Below, one piece after another: positions 22,511-34,346 of a stretch of DNA of 64,000 bases. The position numbers and the translations under genes are program-made. Location of the stretch: the NCBI GenBank assembly GCA_964036315.1, contig OZ038495.1:25861190-25925189 (forward strand). Direction: 5' to 3'. A model generated the notes under the pieces. The model was not told the origin of the DNA and ran no database searches. It saw only the letters and a program-made list of their open reading frames with translations. The stretch comes from Acanthosepion esculentum (Eukaryota; Mollusca; Cephalopoda; Sepiida; Sepiidae). How positions within the stretch are numbered: the stretch's first letter is position 1; every line of letters starts with the position of its first letter.

Positions 22511-24717
22511 CAGGTGTCAAACTTTCAGGCCACATGCAGCCTTTTACATGCATCTTGGTGGCCCTCACAAAGCTTTCTATAGCCATGGTATATCGAATTT
22601 TGTTTATTTTAGTAATGCAAATTATTAAAAATGGTGAAATTTTTTTTTTTTTCCAATTGGTATGATTAGATTGTTTATTCTATCTCGATGGTGTTTAGTT
22701 TTTGAATGTTAGCAACTATTTTTAACTTCTGGTTAATCATGTGATCATCCGTGACAACTAAATAAGAACAAATGTAAAGTGAAAACGTTTGTAATTTCAT
22801 ATTTTGCCTTAAAAATGCCAAATTCTACTCCAGCTTGTAAAAAGAGAAAATTATCTGAAGGACGTGTTTCAAGAAAAGTGGGAGTTACAGTACTTTTGTT
22901 AATGGAAAAGATAAACTGTTCAATTTGCAACACCAAAAGAATATAATGTGAAAAGACATGAATGAAACAAACCATCAATCTTATGATAAATATGAAGGAG
23001 ATATGCGTGTTTCAAAAGTGAAGGAATTCAAGGTTAAATTAACACAGCAAGAGTTGCTTTACAAAAATTCAGAAAGGCAACATTAGTTCTGTTACTGCAA
23101 GCTTTGAACTCTGCAAAATGATCGCCATCAGTGGAAAATATTAGTGAAGATTTAATAAAGCAATGTCTTGTAAAAACAGCTGAAATTGTATGTCCAGAGA
23201 AGTCACTTATTTCAAGACATTTCATTAAGCAGGAACAATGTTGCTGAATGGATTGATGAAATGGCAGCTGATTTGAGTTGACAGTTGAAGACTTTATCAT
23301 CAAGTTTTGAACATTTTTATATTGCTCTGGATGAGACTTGACATAGCTGGAATAGCACAGCTCGCTGTTTTCGTCAGGGCTTGTGACAATGAATTTCATA
23401 TTTATGAAGAACTGATTGAACTGGTCTCAATGCATGCTACTACAACAAGCCAGGACATTTTTGAGAAACTTGAACAGTTTCTCCATGTGTATGACCTTGA
23501 TTTGAGTAAACTTGTGTGTTTATCTACTGATGGTGGTCCAATATGGTTGGGAGACATAATGGTGTTGCTGCCAGGTTAGGTACAAAAATAGAAAACATAT
23601 ATCCAGATTCAATATTCAAGCATTTTCACTATAAATCCTCAACAGAACTTATGTTCTAAGATTTTAAAATTAGATCATGTGTTGAGTTTTGTCACAAAAA
23701 CAGTGAACTATATCAGAGGTCATGCTCTGCATCACTGTCAGTTATTGAAAGACATAAATAATCAGTTCACAAATGTCCCATTCTACACAGAAGTTCAGTG
23801 ACTTTGTCACAATGTGCTGAAAATAATTTTTTTATAGCAACACAAAATTGTTTTTGGAGCTGAAGGGTCAAAGCACAGATGAATTGAAAGCTGAAAGCTG
23901 GCTCCAAGATCGAGCTTTTTCAGTAGATATTATTGCTTAGTTAAGTGACCTTAATTTGAAATTACAAGGTAAGAATAAGCTCATCACTCAGTTATATGAT
24001 GATATCAAGTGTTTCATTGCAAAATTAGCTTTATTGAAGTCCCAGTTGTCACATGGAAACTTGATTCATTTTCCTATATGCAAGGAGTTGAAAATAACTG
24101 CCAATACTGAGTCTGTATTTATCTTTGCTAAGTACAATTACCTGGAATTGCTCTCAAAGGAATTTCAGCAAAGATTTTGTGATTTTCTTTTTTCATCTTG
24201 TGAAGATTAGCTTGCATTATTCTCAGCACTATTCATCTTTGAAAGAGGAAAGTCTACAGATGGAACTACTGGAAATGCGGACTGACTCGAGAGAAAGTAC
24301 CTAGAAGTAGGGGTACCCGGATTTTTTTTCATCAGACATTTAAGAACTTCAGAAAATTTACCACAAAGATTATGGCGAGGTTTGGTTCCACATATGACTG
24401 TGAGCAGTTATTTTTGTTTATGAAGACCACAAAAACGTCTCACAGAACCAGATTAACTGATGAGCATTTGTCCACTTTGATCAGAGTGGGATCTACACAG
24501 ACATTCCAACCTGATATATCGAATAGTTTTTCTAAAGCAATATCAATCATCAGGACAGTATAAAAATGATTAAATTGTACTACCTTGTATTGTGTTTTAT
24601 ATTTAAAGTTTAGTTACCACTAGCTGTGATTAATGTAAGACTGTAAGCAGGTGCGGCCCTCAAGGCTGCAGATATGGTTGATGTGGCCCTCCATATGCCC
24701 TGTGTTTGACATGCCCG
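22511..24717 (+). mobile_element. hAT DNA transposon, degenerate
   Basis: The left end CAGGTGTCAAACTTTCAGGCC and the inverted right end CGGGCATGTCAAACACAGGGC are imperfect hAT-type termini. Eight-base flanks GCTTAGAT (22503-22510) and GCCTAGAT (24718-24725) match at 7 of 8, the target-duplication length of hAT. Gene-like GGCCCTC segments sit just inside both ends. The 2207-bp body carries a plus-strand transposase relic with its dimerisation domain near the right end. Confidence 0.85.
22816..24563 (+). pseudogene. hAT transposase relic (GTF2IRD2/ZBED-like)
   Basis: The frame opens MPNSTPACKKRKLSEGR and passes a CSICNT segment from a BED-type zinc finger. It breaks repeatedly, then resumes as AEIVCPEKS (about 23174). 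The best-preserved block is 23307-23579, with AGIAQLAVFVRACDNEFH, TSQDIFEKLEQFL and LVCLSTDGGPIW, the core around the second catalytic Asp. Another open block, 23956-24210, has LITQLYDDIKCFIAKLALLK. The C-terminal hATC dimerisation motif is visible as FGSTYDCEQLFLFMK with RLTDEHLSTLIRV at 24378-24500. Stops and frameshifts lie between all blocks, so no function is possible. The related host genes GTF2IRD2 and SCAND3 derive from this family. Confidence 0.85.
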
Positions 24718-24725
24718 GCCTAGAT

Positions 24726-25430
24726 GATGGACAGTGACAATTATTTGGGCCTTTTTCACCTTAAAAATGAAAGCTTATGTACAGTGGTGTTTGTGTGTCA
24801 CAATTTTAAACTGTAAATACATCTATGCAAAGACTAAATTGTATACATTACAACCATAATCACAGAGTTGTTAAATCATGTGAACAAATTCCTGTATCTT
24901 TAAATTCCATTATAGTCGACAAATTGAATAAGGTTTAATTAGCCAACAATAAGTTTTCTAATTGTTTTGCAATAGAGCCAAGTGACTGACCAGCTGGTTA
25001 CCTATTCACCTACAGGTGTATGAATTTGCTGATAATTTTGATTATATCTTCATTAGAGAACATTCCAAGAATATCAAAAAGGAAAAAGTTACACCCATGG
25101 GGTGACAGTCATTAGGTAAAAGAATTGATACAGGAAAAAAAAAAAGGAAAAGACTAAACAATTAACAAAGAAAAAAAAAATAGTTAACTCTTTGAGAAAC
25201 CACATAAACAGTAATTAACCTACCAATGAGAAAATTAAGGAAGCTATTTAAAAAACAAACAAACAAAAGAAACTAAGAAATGATAAAGCATCACTTGACA
25301 TTTAAGCTAGACATTTGAAAATAGCTTACTTCCTACTCAAATTCAACTAGTTTCTCTTTTATGAAAGAATTCTGGAATCAGAAATGTATCCCCCCCAAAA
25401 AAAATGTGAGGTTCATCACACCTTAATACA
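24726..25430. other. AT-rich sequence, nothing recognised
   Basis: Poly-A tracts near 25136 and 25170; no coding similarity. Confidence 0.4.
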
Positions 25431-25539
25431 CTAAGGAAACATAAAGGTAGCCCTTGAGACCCTTCCACTTACAGAGGTAATTCACTTGGATCCATTATGG
25501 TGAAAGTGTTAATGAACATTATATTAACTTGGCTCATCA

Positions 25540-26340
25540 TTTTATGCAAGTCATCTACTCATGACCCAATTTGGCCCTTGTTTTGATAAGGGACGTAATG
25601 ATGGCATATATGTGCTCAAACAACTCCAAGAAATTACTTGACTCTAATAGGAAACTGTATGCCCGCTTTGTTGAACTCAACAACATATGACCAAATCAGT
25701 AAAGACTTCCTCTTCTAATCCCTTAGAAACTGCTTTCAAAACCCTGAATCAACTGAATGCATTGATCTAGTAGAGGAACTACTGAGGACCCCAATACAGA
25801 AACATTTCATACCGCATCAGGAGTATGACAAGGAGGAAATGTGAGCCCCAGTCTATTTAACCTTTTTCCTAGACTATGCTCTGCATATTTACAAGCACTG
25901 ATCATTTAAACATTTCATAACATTCCAAATAAATCTACCAATAGAAGGCTACAATCCTGCTTTCCCTCCCAAGGCCAATGTACTGATGATGGTGTGTGGT
26001 GGGGGTGGCTCTGGCAATGACCTAAGTATTCATGGTTGGGATAAGAATGATGTTGAGCAGAAAGTCAACATCCTCTACAAAGTGTTTCAAGAAATAGGAC
26101 TGTATACCTTTCTGAAACTGATCTGGAATTGGAATAAAAGCAGTGATGGCACCTAATCTCAATCCCTCATAAAAATTCAGGGTGTGGATTTTGTAGATGC
26201 TAAGCACTTTGAATACCTTGGTATATGGATCAGTTATAACAAATTTAGTATAGGTGATAAGGAAATTGAACATAGGCTGTTAGAGGTTAAGGTTAGTTTT
26301 GCCCAATACCACAAAACCAAAAGATTAACCTGAAAACTCT
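25540..26340 (+). pseudogene. LINE reverse transcriptase relic
   Basis: Plus-strand pieces read FDKGRNDGIYVLKQLQEIT, then NRKLYARFVELNN near 25580-25680 (RT fingers/palm; the family has an FDxxKAFD-type site here). SGVRQGGNVSPSLFNLFLDY is near 25820-25880. Downstream comes VDFVDAKHFEYLGIWIS, then GDKEIEHRLLE (about 26180-26285), the segment after the catalytic box. The YADD box itself is degraded: the equivalent position reads GSGNDLSIHGW. At least five stops are present. The motif order is that of a non-LTR retrotransposon polymerase, a different family from the LINE copies at 9 and 38 kb. Further sequence to 26690 is unassigned. Confidence 0.75.
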
Positions 26341-26689
26341 AGTTGTGTTTTTAAATCAGATCAAGACTTTCATAGCATTGCTCCAAACCCATTCAGCAAT
26401 ATTTAAACTGTCTGCTGCTTGCTTTTTAAGATGAATGGTTAAAAATGGTTCTGAGCAAGTTAAGTTTATGGGTCTTGGCAAAGACCATCCTTCTTTGAAC
26501 TTTGTGAACTGGTGCTGTAGAATCACCGGCAAAAATACCAGATAACAAAATGACATCAGGACTTTCAACAGCAGCAACAACTAAAATGGATATCACACTC
26601 GGAGAAAATAATGATATAATCAAGGTGTCGACAATCCGCACTACTTCAAATAAAAGGTTATAAAGGTACAACCCGCTCAGTACTGGAAA

Positions 26690-27977
26690 TTAATAACAGC
26701 TACTGGATTTGAGGAACCTATTTTCCAGAAAAATTGTTTTAAGAGAATTTTATTAATTTCAATCCAAAGTAGTACAAGCTGCTTGGTCAATGACTGTCAA
26801 ATGTTTTCTTATGAGGAAATGGCTAATATTACCATTACTCTTTCTTAGCATTCATCCTGAATTTTTGGAAATTAATATTTATCTAAATCTTGCAAAATTT
26901 TCTATTTAACATTATTGCTTTATGGCTACTACAAAATCTGGTGATACCAGTCCAGGAAAGACGCATAAAATAAGTTTCCATCTGTCTTGATACAAGATTT
27001 TTATTTCAACATCAAATAAGGCTATTTATTTCAATGTTTTTTTTTTTGTTTTTTTTTTCCACAACATTGCATTCTTCTGTCTTGATCCCATCCTTGTGCA
27101 AGTTCTTAACATTGAAAAACTTATTTCAACCAATCAGTTCAAAAAAGAAAAATTAATCTCTTTTCTGATAAGTCTGATGTAGTGTGCTTTCATTATTCAG
27201 TCCTAATGATTTATTTCCAGTTTCTTTTTTTTTTTTTTGTTAGTTTTACTTCATTACGAAGAACAATGACTCTGGTACTTTTCATAAGTACCCACAAAAT
27301 AATGATTGTTGCAGATGTGAATAGTAATGATATGCTAAATGCATATGATGGGGAAAATAGAGCATCAAATGTGAATGATGGTTTAATTTTTTTTTTTTAA
27401 TGTGTTGAGTGATGAGGCCTATTTACTTTTGTAGATTTTATTTTACAGCATAAGCTTTATTAATGATGTGAATTTAGTTGATTATAATTTAAAATTTTTA
27501 ATTCATAATTGTTTGTTTTCATAAAATGGCCATATCCTTCAGCTAGCTTTTATCAAGTCTGGTAAGTGAAGGTTTTTTTTTTTTTTTTTTTTTTTTCTCC
27601 AGTTTCTGTAACTGAAATAATTACCAACTATGTACTAAATTGATTTTATCAACTTTGGAAAATGTTTGAGGAATCGATTAATGTTGCCAGAGAGTGTATA
27701 CATTGCAATTGGCAATAGCATATTGCTGCTATATTTATTGATGGCAGGAAACATTAGGAAAGTGATTGCCATTATACAAGGAGGTGAAGTTTTTAGCTTG
27801 ACAAAGAAAACTGAAAAACAAAACATTTACTACTTTTTTTTTTATCAGATTTTGTGAAGTGGGTCACACTGAGAAATTTTTGTCATGCTTTTTATAAGTT
27901 GTCCCAATCACTTGTAACTTTTAAAGTAGATTTATTATTATTTTTGATAACTCCTTCAATATTTATCTTGTATGTTA

Positions 27978-28021
<44 letters not shown>

Positions 28022-29050
28022 TATTTTTTTTAGGTAATACTAGACTATTAGCTAACAGTGTGGAAAAATGAAATCAGTAAGCTGAATTTTAAAATTTAGC
28101 TGAGACATTTCTGTACATTTTGTACTAATACTATTGGATAAAGATATTAATCTACTTTTCCCTCCAGTTATAGGTTAAATAATAGCAAAGTAGACCGAAC
28201 TCTCTTATCTTGGTTCATGATTGGTTTAGGAGGATAACTGAATTCAGAACCATGGAGAAAGCAATGAAAAAACACTCATTCTTTCTCAACATTTAATTAA
28301 TTGGATATTAAAGTAAATGAAACTAAAGAACTATGATCACCTTTGTCTAAGAAAAAACATGGCATGTTAAACAGAAAATGTTAATGGCACATAGGCATAT
28401 GCTTAAAGTCATGAAGAGATTACCACTATCAGTTCTTAGTATATCTGAGGACATAATTTATGATAAAAACACTTATGGGATTCAATTATCTATATATGTC
28501 TGTCTATATAATCTAACCTATGTTGTTAACTTAATCATGCATTTGGTGTTTTTCAATAAAATAAGCCTGGTTTCTTTTTGTCTGGGCTATACATTTGACA
28601 ATCTTTGCATGTTTGTTTACAACTGTTTGTTGATTTTGTTCACTGTCCGGTTTCTATAAAGGTGAAATTTCTCATTGCTTCCTTTTCTGGTGATTAATTA
28701 TTCTACACCAACTTAGCAGGTAGCATAAACAGAGTTTGCTTTATGTGTGGGATGCATTCCTTGAATAATTCTATACTTTCCCCATAAATAAAATTTTGCA
28801 ATCTTTAAAGCAGCACATTTTTTGTGTGTGTCTATAATTTGTTAATTTAAGATTTTAATAGTGTATCTATGCTTACTGCAAATAAATTTTGCATGAGTTT
28901 AATGCTGTGTGTGTGTGTGCGCGTGTGTGAAAACACTATTTTGGATTTGGTTCTTGTTTGATGTTTGCAAGTTTTCTTGTACAGAAATATGAATTTAGGC
29001 TAATAAAATATTTAACAGGATTTGACTTGAAGAAAAAAATTTCATTGTAG
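26690..29050. other. AT-rich sequence with (AT)n at 27985-28017
   Basis: Long T-runs (27037-27058, 27227-27239, 27573-27596) and a GT/GC-rich tract at 28905-28928. No gene recognised; small frames such as 27666-27857 and 28378-28659 resemble nothing known. Confidence 0.4.
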
Positions 29051-29563
29051 AATTTCATAAAATTGTAACAGAGAGAGGTTGACGCACACACCCACATGAA
29101 TGCATACGCGCAAATATAACGTTTATTGATTGAAAATGGAAAACACGATCTTCCGTGAAGTTACAAACTGTGTCAGCGCTATTAATAGGAAAGAATCTAG
29201 AACAATGATATATGAAACCTAAGATGGCTGATGGATAAAGAGTGAATTGCAAATCGGGTTGGCGAAGACTTGTTTATAAACAAATGCAAAGGGCAGGAGG
29301 CGATGTTTAATTTGGGTCATAAAAAAAAAAATAGATGAAATATTTTTGATAAAAACATATTGAAGTAAATTGGACCGGGGAGGTAAGATCAGTGTATGTT
29401 TACTGCTAGCAAAATCTAATCTAAACATAAGTTGTATCTGCTGAATTTGGTCATCGAAAAGACAAAATTAATTTGTTCATTCCAATTATCTACTAATAGA
29501 TTTGAAATAGATCTGAGTAAGCAACAGAAACTTTGCAAATACACGTGATTATGGCGACACTCA

Positions 29564-30123
29564 TGTTAAGCGCGTGAACAACCTGGCTTATAACCTTCGG
29601 TTGCTATATAAACGCGAGTTATGCTGAGTTGGAGAGTTATGTTGGGAGTTACGTCGATGAAGCAGAGTCGAGGTAGAGAGACTGTAGTCGCAGTGAGTCA
29701 GTCCAGTGACAAGTCAGAGATAAAGACGTCAAGAAATATATTATCGTTGTAGCAGTCGCATTGAAAAGCCGCTGAAACCTAACGTTTGTCATTTACGATA
29801 ACAAACTGAAAAGCTACACTTCCACATAGGGCTGGAATTACAAGCCACACATATCTCTCTGTTGGAAAATTGGTAGAGGAGTAGTCCTCTTTTCTTATGT
29901 TAATTGCTTTTCTGTCCTTTCTGTAATCTTTTCTACTGTTGTTGTTTCCTTATATAAAAGACATCAATATTTTACCCATTGTTGTTCGGCTTCTGCAGAT
30001 ATTATTTCCTTTTTTCGCCACATTCTAATTTTCCTGCCACCCATCCTCACAGCCATGCCTACATCCCCAATTGACTGTGAGCATATGGACAATACCCCCG
30101 CCTACTGGATCTAAAATTTAACA
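29564..30123 (+). mobile_element. Candidate LTR of an LTR retrotransposon
   Basis: The block starts TGTTAAGCGCG and ends ATTTAACA, giving a six-base inverted terminal pair TGTTAA/TTAACA. It is GC-richer than its surroundings. A TATA-like CTATATAAACGCGAG lies at 29603-29617, about 40 bp inside. A GTGGCAGCAGGCGG leader follows directly. No second copy is seen in the window, so it is either the left end of a truncated element or one end of a longer one. The element family is not determined. Confidence 0.6.
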
Positions 30124-30272
30124 CAACGTGGCAGCAGGCGGTGACCGGTCGAACAATCTACAGGTACTCAGGGGGCGTGTGGCCAGCTACCCCTGAGTTC
30201 GGTTCAAGCCGAGTGGGCGCCTCAACTCAAAAAGGAAAATGCCGGAGGTTGAGGGGCTGAAGGGATGGAGTG
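30124..30272 (+). other. Putative primer site and leader downstream of the LTR
   Basis: Five bases after the LTR end comes TGGCAGCAGGCGGTGACC, whose initial TGG is expected of a primer-binding site; I cannot assign the tRNA. A GC-rich leader follows, with CAGGGGGCGTGTGGCCAGCT. Then ATG at 30239 opens a 14-codon frame MPEVEGLKGWSGRK that stops. This is probably the beginning of gag, cut off. Confidence 0.4.
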
Positions 30273-30498
30273 GTAGAAAATAATCCTTATAGAAAATATA
30301 AGAATATTAGATAATCTACATGAAAGTTTACTAGTTTTTGTAATTGTCAACTAATTGCAGATAACTGGGGTATTGATACTTGAATATCATAAAAGAAAGT
30401 TATTTTTAATGAATTTTAATAAAAAAATTTTAAATACAATTACCCTTTCAATAATATTTCTATTAAATCCTATGATAAATGAGTATTTTTCTGATATA

Positions 30499-30608
30499 CA
30501 AGGGGGTGTTGACAAATTCTTGGCCTTCTCAAGTAGAGATTAAAAAATTCTGATGTTTGGTCAGATTTTTGGAAGTAGGATGGGCCAAGAACTTTTTAGC
30601 ACCTCTAA
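30499..30608. mobile_element. 110-bp mariner-type MITE
   Basis: The left end CAAGGGGGTGTTGACAAATT continues to CTTGGCC. The right end, inverted, reads TTAGAGGTGCTAAAAAGTTC and then TTGGCC. TA flanks both ends (30497-30498 and 30609-30610). At 110 bp it is far too short to code, so it is a non-autonomous miniature element moved by a mariner-family transposase. Confidence 0.65.
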
Positions 30609-30610
30609 TA

Positions 30611-31120
30611 TAAATGTACTTTCTATCAGGTTATCAAAACTCAGTAATTTGATATATTTTCATTATATAAAAAAAAATAGCTGCTTTTTAATTTAAGAAA
30701 ATTGATTTTTTTTTTTTTGTTTTTTTTTCATGAAGCACTCAAGTGAACTGCAACCTTGAACATATATTTATTCGCATATGCAAGGAGTAAAATGTTTACA
30801 TTTTTGCCAAATGATTTAAAATTATATCTTTTATATTAACTTCTGCAAATTGTTTAAACTTTTCCAGCAACCTTTGTTTTTTTTTTTTTTGTTGTTTTTT
30901 TTTAGGAGGGAGAATGCAAAGTTTAGATTTAAAGGGGTTTAAGTATATTACAAATATGCTATTTGATATTCATGAATTGTCATGACAACTTGATATCCAA
31001 AAAATCTTCAGTTATGGAGTATGCCGATTGTATTTATATTAGAGATGAGAAAAGCTTTTCATTTTAGCATAAAACCATCAAATGATAGTGTTATTTTTTT
31101 TATTACTTTAAATGTCATTT
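30611..31120. other. AT-rich spacer with T-runs
   Basis: T-runs at 30706-30728 and 30879-30904; no gene or element recognised. Confidence 0.5.
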
Positions 31121-31124
31121 TTAA

Positions 31125-31490
31125 TGGACACTCATTTGAGTAGATGCTATGTTTATTTTAAACAGTATTTTAATTTAATCTACAGTCTGCACATTTGAAA
31201 ACTTATTGAAGAAAATGTGCCCTTCAGCAGGATTCAAATCTGTGATCCTCTTAACAGGGGAAAGCACTGTTTAAACCAATGTGCTTTGACTGCTTGTCCA
31301 CAAAGAGCATTACAATCAAGCAAGGTTCTATTTGACTTTAAAGTGTATTTTACTCATTCAGATTTTCTTGAAAGTCCTAACTGCTCAGTTTTGTATCCAA
31401 AATATAAACAAAGCAATTTCTAAAGAATTGATGGATTTTGTTTTTTTAATAGGCTGGTAGATGAAATAAAATACTGTTTAAAATAAAAAC
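31125..31490. mobile_element. Second foldback-type element with antisense tRNA-like core
   Basis: The left part (31140-31190) and right part (31440-31490) carry inverted copies of a tail containing AATACTGTTTAAAATAAA. This tail is a diverged version of the 6.4-7.2 kb foldback arms (AATACTGTTTATTATAAACA, then AGCATTTACTTAAAT). Between them, on the minus strand, is a tRNA-like sequence with ACAGATTTGAATCCTGC as B box (about 31219-31306) and a GTGGACAAGCAGTCAAAGCA A-box region. The layout matches the first element, but both arms are shorter and more decayed. Confidence 0.5.
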
Positions 31491-31499
31491 AAAACTAGT

Positions 31500-31975
31500 A
31501 CTGGAAATGTCCTCCTCCCCCCCCCCCAATCTTTTAATTATGAAAACCAGTCCGTTAAACTGGGAACTTTCTGTTAGTAAAACTTCTGTGCCATCTCTCT
31601 TGAGGATGTGGGCAATAATGGCTCTCTATTCCTCATGGCCAATAGCAGCATTTTTAAAAACAGATTTTTAATCTCTACAAATTTATTAATTTTATGTATA
31701 CAAATAGCATTATATTTAAATTAATTAAATGGATTTAGAATATAATTGTTACTTCATATACAGTAAGCACCAGGTATTTGAGAACACATCTTTACCAAGC
31801 CATAAATGGAAAGTAACTCAATATTATGAGGCTTCTTAGAAGTGGCCAGGTCCTAAATGCTCAAGATCAGGAACAAGCTGGATTCCTCTGGTTTATATGT
31901 ATCATTCATGACCAAGAGAAAGTAACATTTTAAGTAGTCAAACAGCATAAAGGTAGCTAAATTCATCCAGCAAAT
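31500..31975. other. Unassigned sequence with poly-C tract
   Basis: C-run at 31517-31527; no gene recognised. Confidence 0.4.
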
Positions 31976-32885
31976 TTAGGCCATCATCAGCCACAATCTT
32001 AACAAATCAAGGGTCACCACTAAGCAACTCAAGGTGGCGGAGTCCACTATCAGGTACAAATACTGTGCAATGAGTAGGCAGTTAAAGGTCTGACAAGACT
32101 CTGGAGAACTGTAATCCGATTGCAGTGCTTGCTGAACATGTTCAAGCACCTTCGGAAGCATGATATGATCTAGTCACTATCTGATAAGAGTAGATGCCTC
32201 CACAGATTCTAATACCTAAGATTTAAAATTAGCATGCTAGAAAGCATTAAAAAATTTGACGAAATAATCAAATCTTTTGGTCTTTCCTCTTAATAGTAAC
32301 AAAGATTTTGATGATAAAACTTTGTTTTTATCAAGTTTGGAACCTTTTTTCATCATGGTACTTTTTTTTCAGCGAATTAGTGGAGGTGGCTCTGTATATG
32401 CTCAATGGAGATGCACACAAAATTAATTTTGTCCATAATGGTCCTGGAAGTTGTGATCAATGAACACACTGTCATGCAATCCAGAGAGATTAAATCAATG
32501 CCATAACATTGAAGTGTTGGTCGCTTTGGTCTGAGATGTTGACCCTGGAGAGACTCTGTGTCCCAGCAGGACTTTGCTCCTTCCTATATTGCTCATATGA
32601 TGCAGGAGTCACTGGGCAAGATTTGGCATGATCATGTCACACAGCAAATGTGGTCTCCTGTCTCTCCTGATTTGAACTGTTTGCACTGTGTCTGGGGCAG
32701 TCATTGAGAGGCTAAGTAGTAGCTCCCACAATAGCAAAAACTCTTTAAATGTCACTATTATAGATATGATCTGACCCACACAAATGAGTACCACCTGATC
32801 CAGGCATGCAGTCACCTCTGAGGCCACATTAAATTTACCCTTGTTGCTAAGACTGGTTTTATTAGAACAATATTTTTCTAATTTG
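31976..32885 (+). pseudogene. DD37D-type (maT-like) mariner transposase relic
   Basis: Plus-strand pieces align in order with this transposase family. A helix-turn-helix-like VAESTIRYKYCAMSRQLKV lies at about 32037-32098. VMVLEVVINEHTVMQSREIK lies at about 32437-32498 (the VMVFGVVS region). QQDFAPSYIAHMMQESLGKI then lies at about 32557-32616 (second catalytic Asp). MWSPVSPDLNCLHCVWG follows, where the third catalytic Asp is replaced by His. Spacing from QQD to that His is 37 residues. Stops follow, and the tail LIQACSHL resembles the family C-terminus. The N-terminal and middle parts are heavily eroded. A related N-terminal fragment lies at 53347-53584. Confidence 0.7.
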
Positions 32886-34224
32886 AGCATGTAAATTTTA
32901 TTATAAATTATTCTTAATTACCTGATGCATTCTATATATTCTCTTTTTTACCATTATATAAATGTAAACATGTATGGCATATCTGGAATTGTTTGGTCTA
33001 TTGGAGTCTCTTTTTTTTTTTTTTTCTTTCTTCCTTGCAGCTACTGTCTTCTATAGCCTTCTTCAGTGATAATTTTTCTCAAATGGTATCAAGCAGACAA
33101 GAAACAATGACAGATATCAAGTTGGTTAATGCCAGCTTTAACACTTTTTTGCTGATCTATTAAAACCACCTTCACACAATACACCAATATATATGAGAAA
33201 CTGTCATTTCATGGAACTGATTATGGATATACTTAATGTTTTCAAAAATTGCTTTGATGTGATGAACCAATGGTAGAAGCACTCTTCATTTTGTGAAGCA
33301 AGAAAAAAATCCTTTTTCATAAGAACTGTACCAAAATTGCAAATCACTATAAATAGGTATTCCAAACTGCCCTAGTTTATAGTGTGAACACATGTCGAAA
33401 TAGTGAAATTTTCTTTTGTTTCTACTGTTATCTTATATTTTCAAAGCTATTTTGATAAATTTAGTTGAATCTTTTCACTTTCTAAAGATACAATTCATTT
33501 TCATATGTGATGATTAGTTATTCCATTTCTATGTCTCTTTAAATTATATCACTATTTCAATGACAAACTAGTTTTTTTTTTTTTTTTTTTTTCCTCTGTA
33601 TTTTTAAATTGACAATGTCATAGTGGGGTTTTCAAATTAGTTGTTCTCAAGAGTTGTCTCCCTATGCAAATCAAAATAGTCCCATCTTAAAGAAAAAAGG
33701 ACACTCATAAGTTTTGAGGATAAAACAAAGTTGGAGTTGTCTTTCACAAAAAATTTCAAAGTTGAAAACTTTAGTAGATGAAATACCAGAGAAACACTCG
33801 ATATGAAATTTACACCTTATGGATCAATGTCTCTTCTTTAAAAAAAAAATAAATTTTAAGTTGGACTTGTTTCGTTGATGGATATTACAGTTTACATCTT
33901 TTTCTTACATTTTCTTTAATGATACATTTTAAAACTATAAAGCAATTATTTATTTTTAAATTAAATTTGTGCAGATAATTTGTAGAAAATAAAACAATAT
34001 TTTATCTTGTCCAAGCTGTCAAATTGAATTGTTGTTGCCTCAGCTATTATTATTATTATTTTTTTTTTTTTTTTTTTTTTTTTAAAGAAATTAACTGAAA
34101 TAAAAATTTAACTAGGTATATTTTTAGTTCTTTAAGTTTTTCTCATACTTGTTAAAATTAAAATAGAAAGTCTTAATGGTCATTTATAAAGTATTGTTGC
34201 TACAAACTTACTGAGGAAAACTTT
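32886..34224. other. AT-rich sequence, nothing recognised
   Basis: T-runs at 33009-33026, 33571-33591 and 34057-34083; no coding similarity. Confidence 0.4.
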
Positions 34225-34306
34225 GAAATGCATTTTGAATAATTTAAATATCTCCTTGGAAGTTAAATTTTGTTTTTATTTGAAAGATAACAGCCTACAG
34301 CTAATT

Positions 34307-34346
<40 letters not shown>

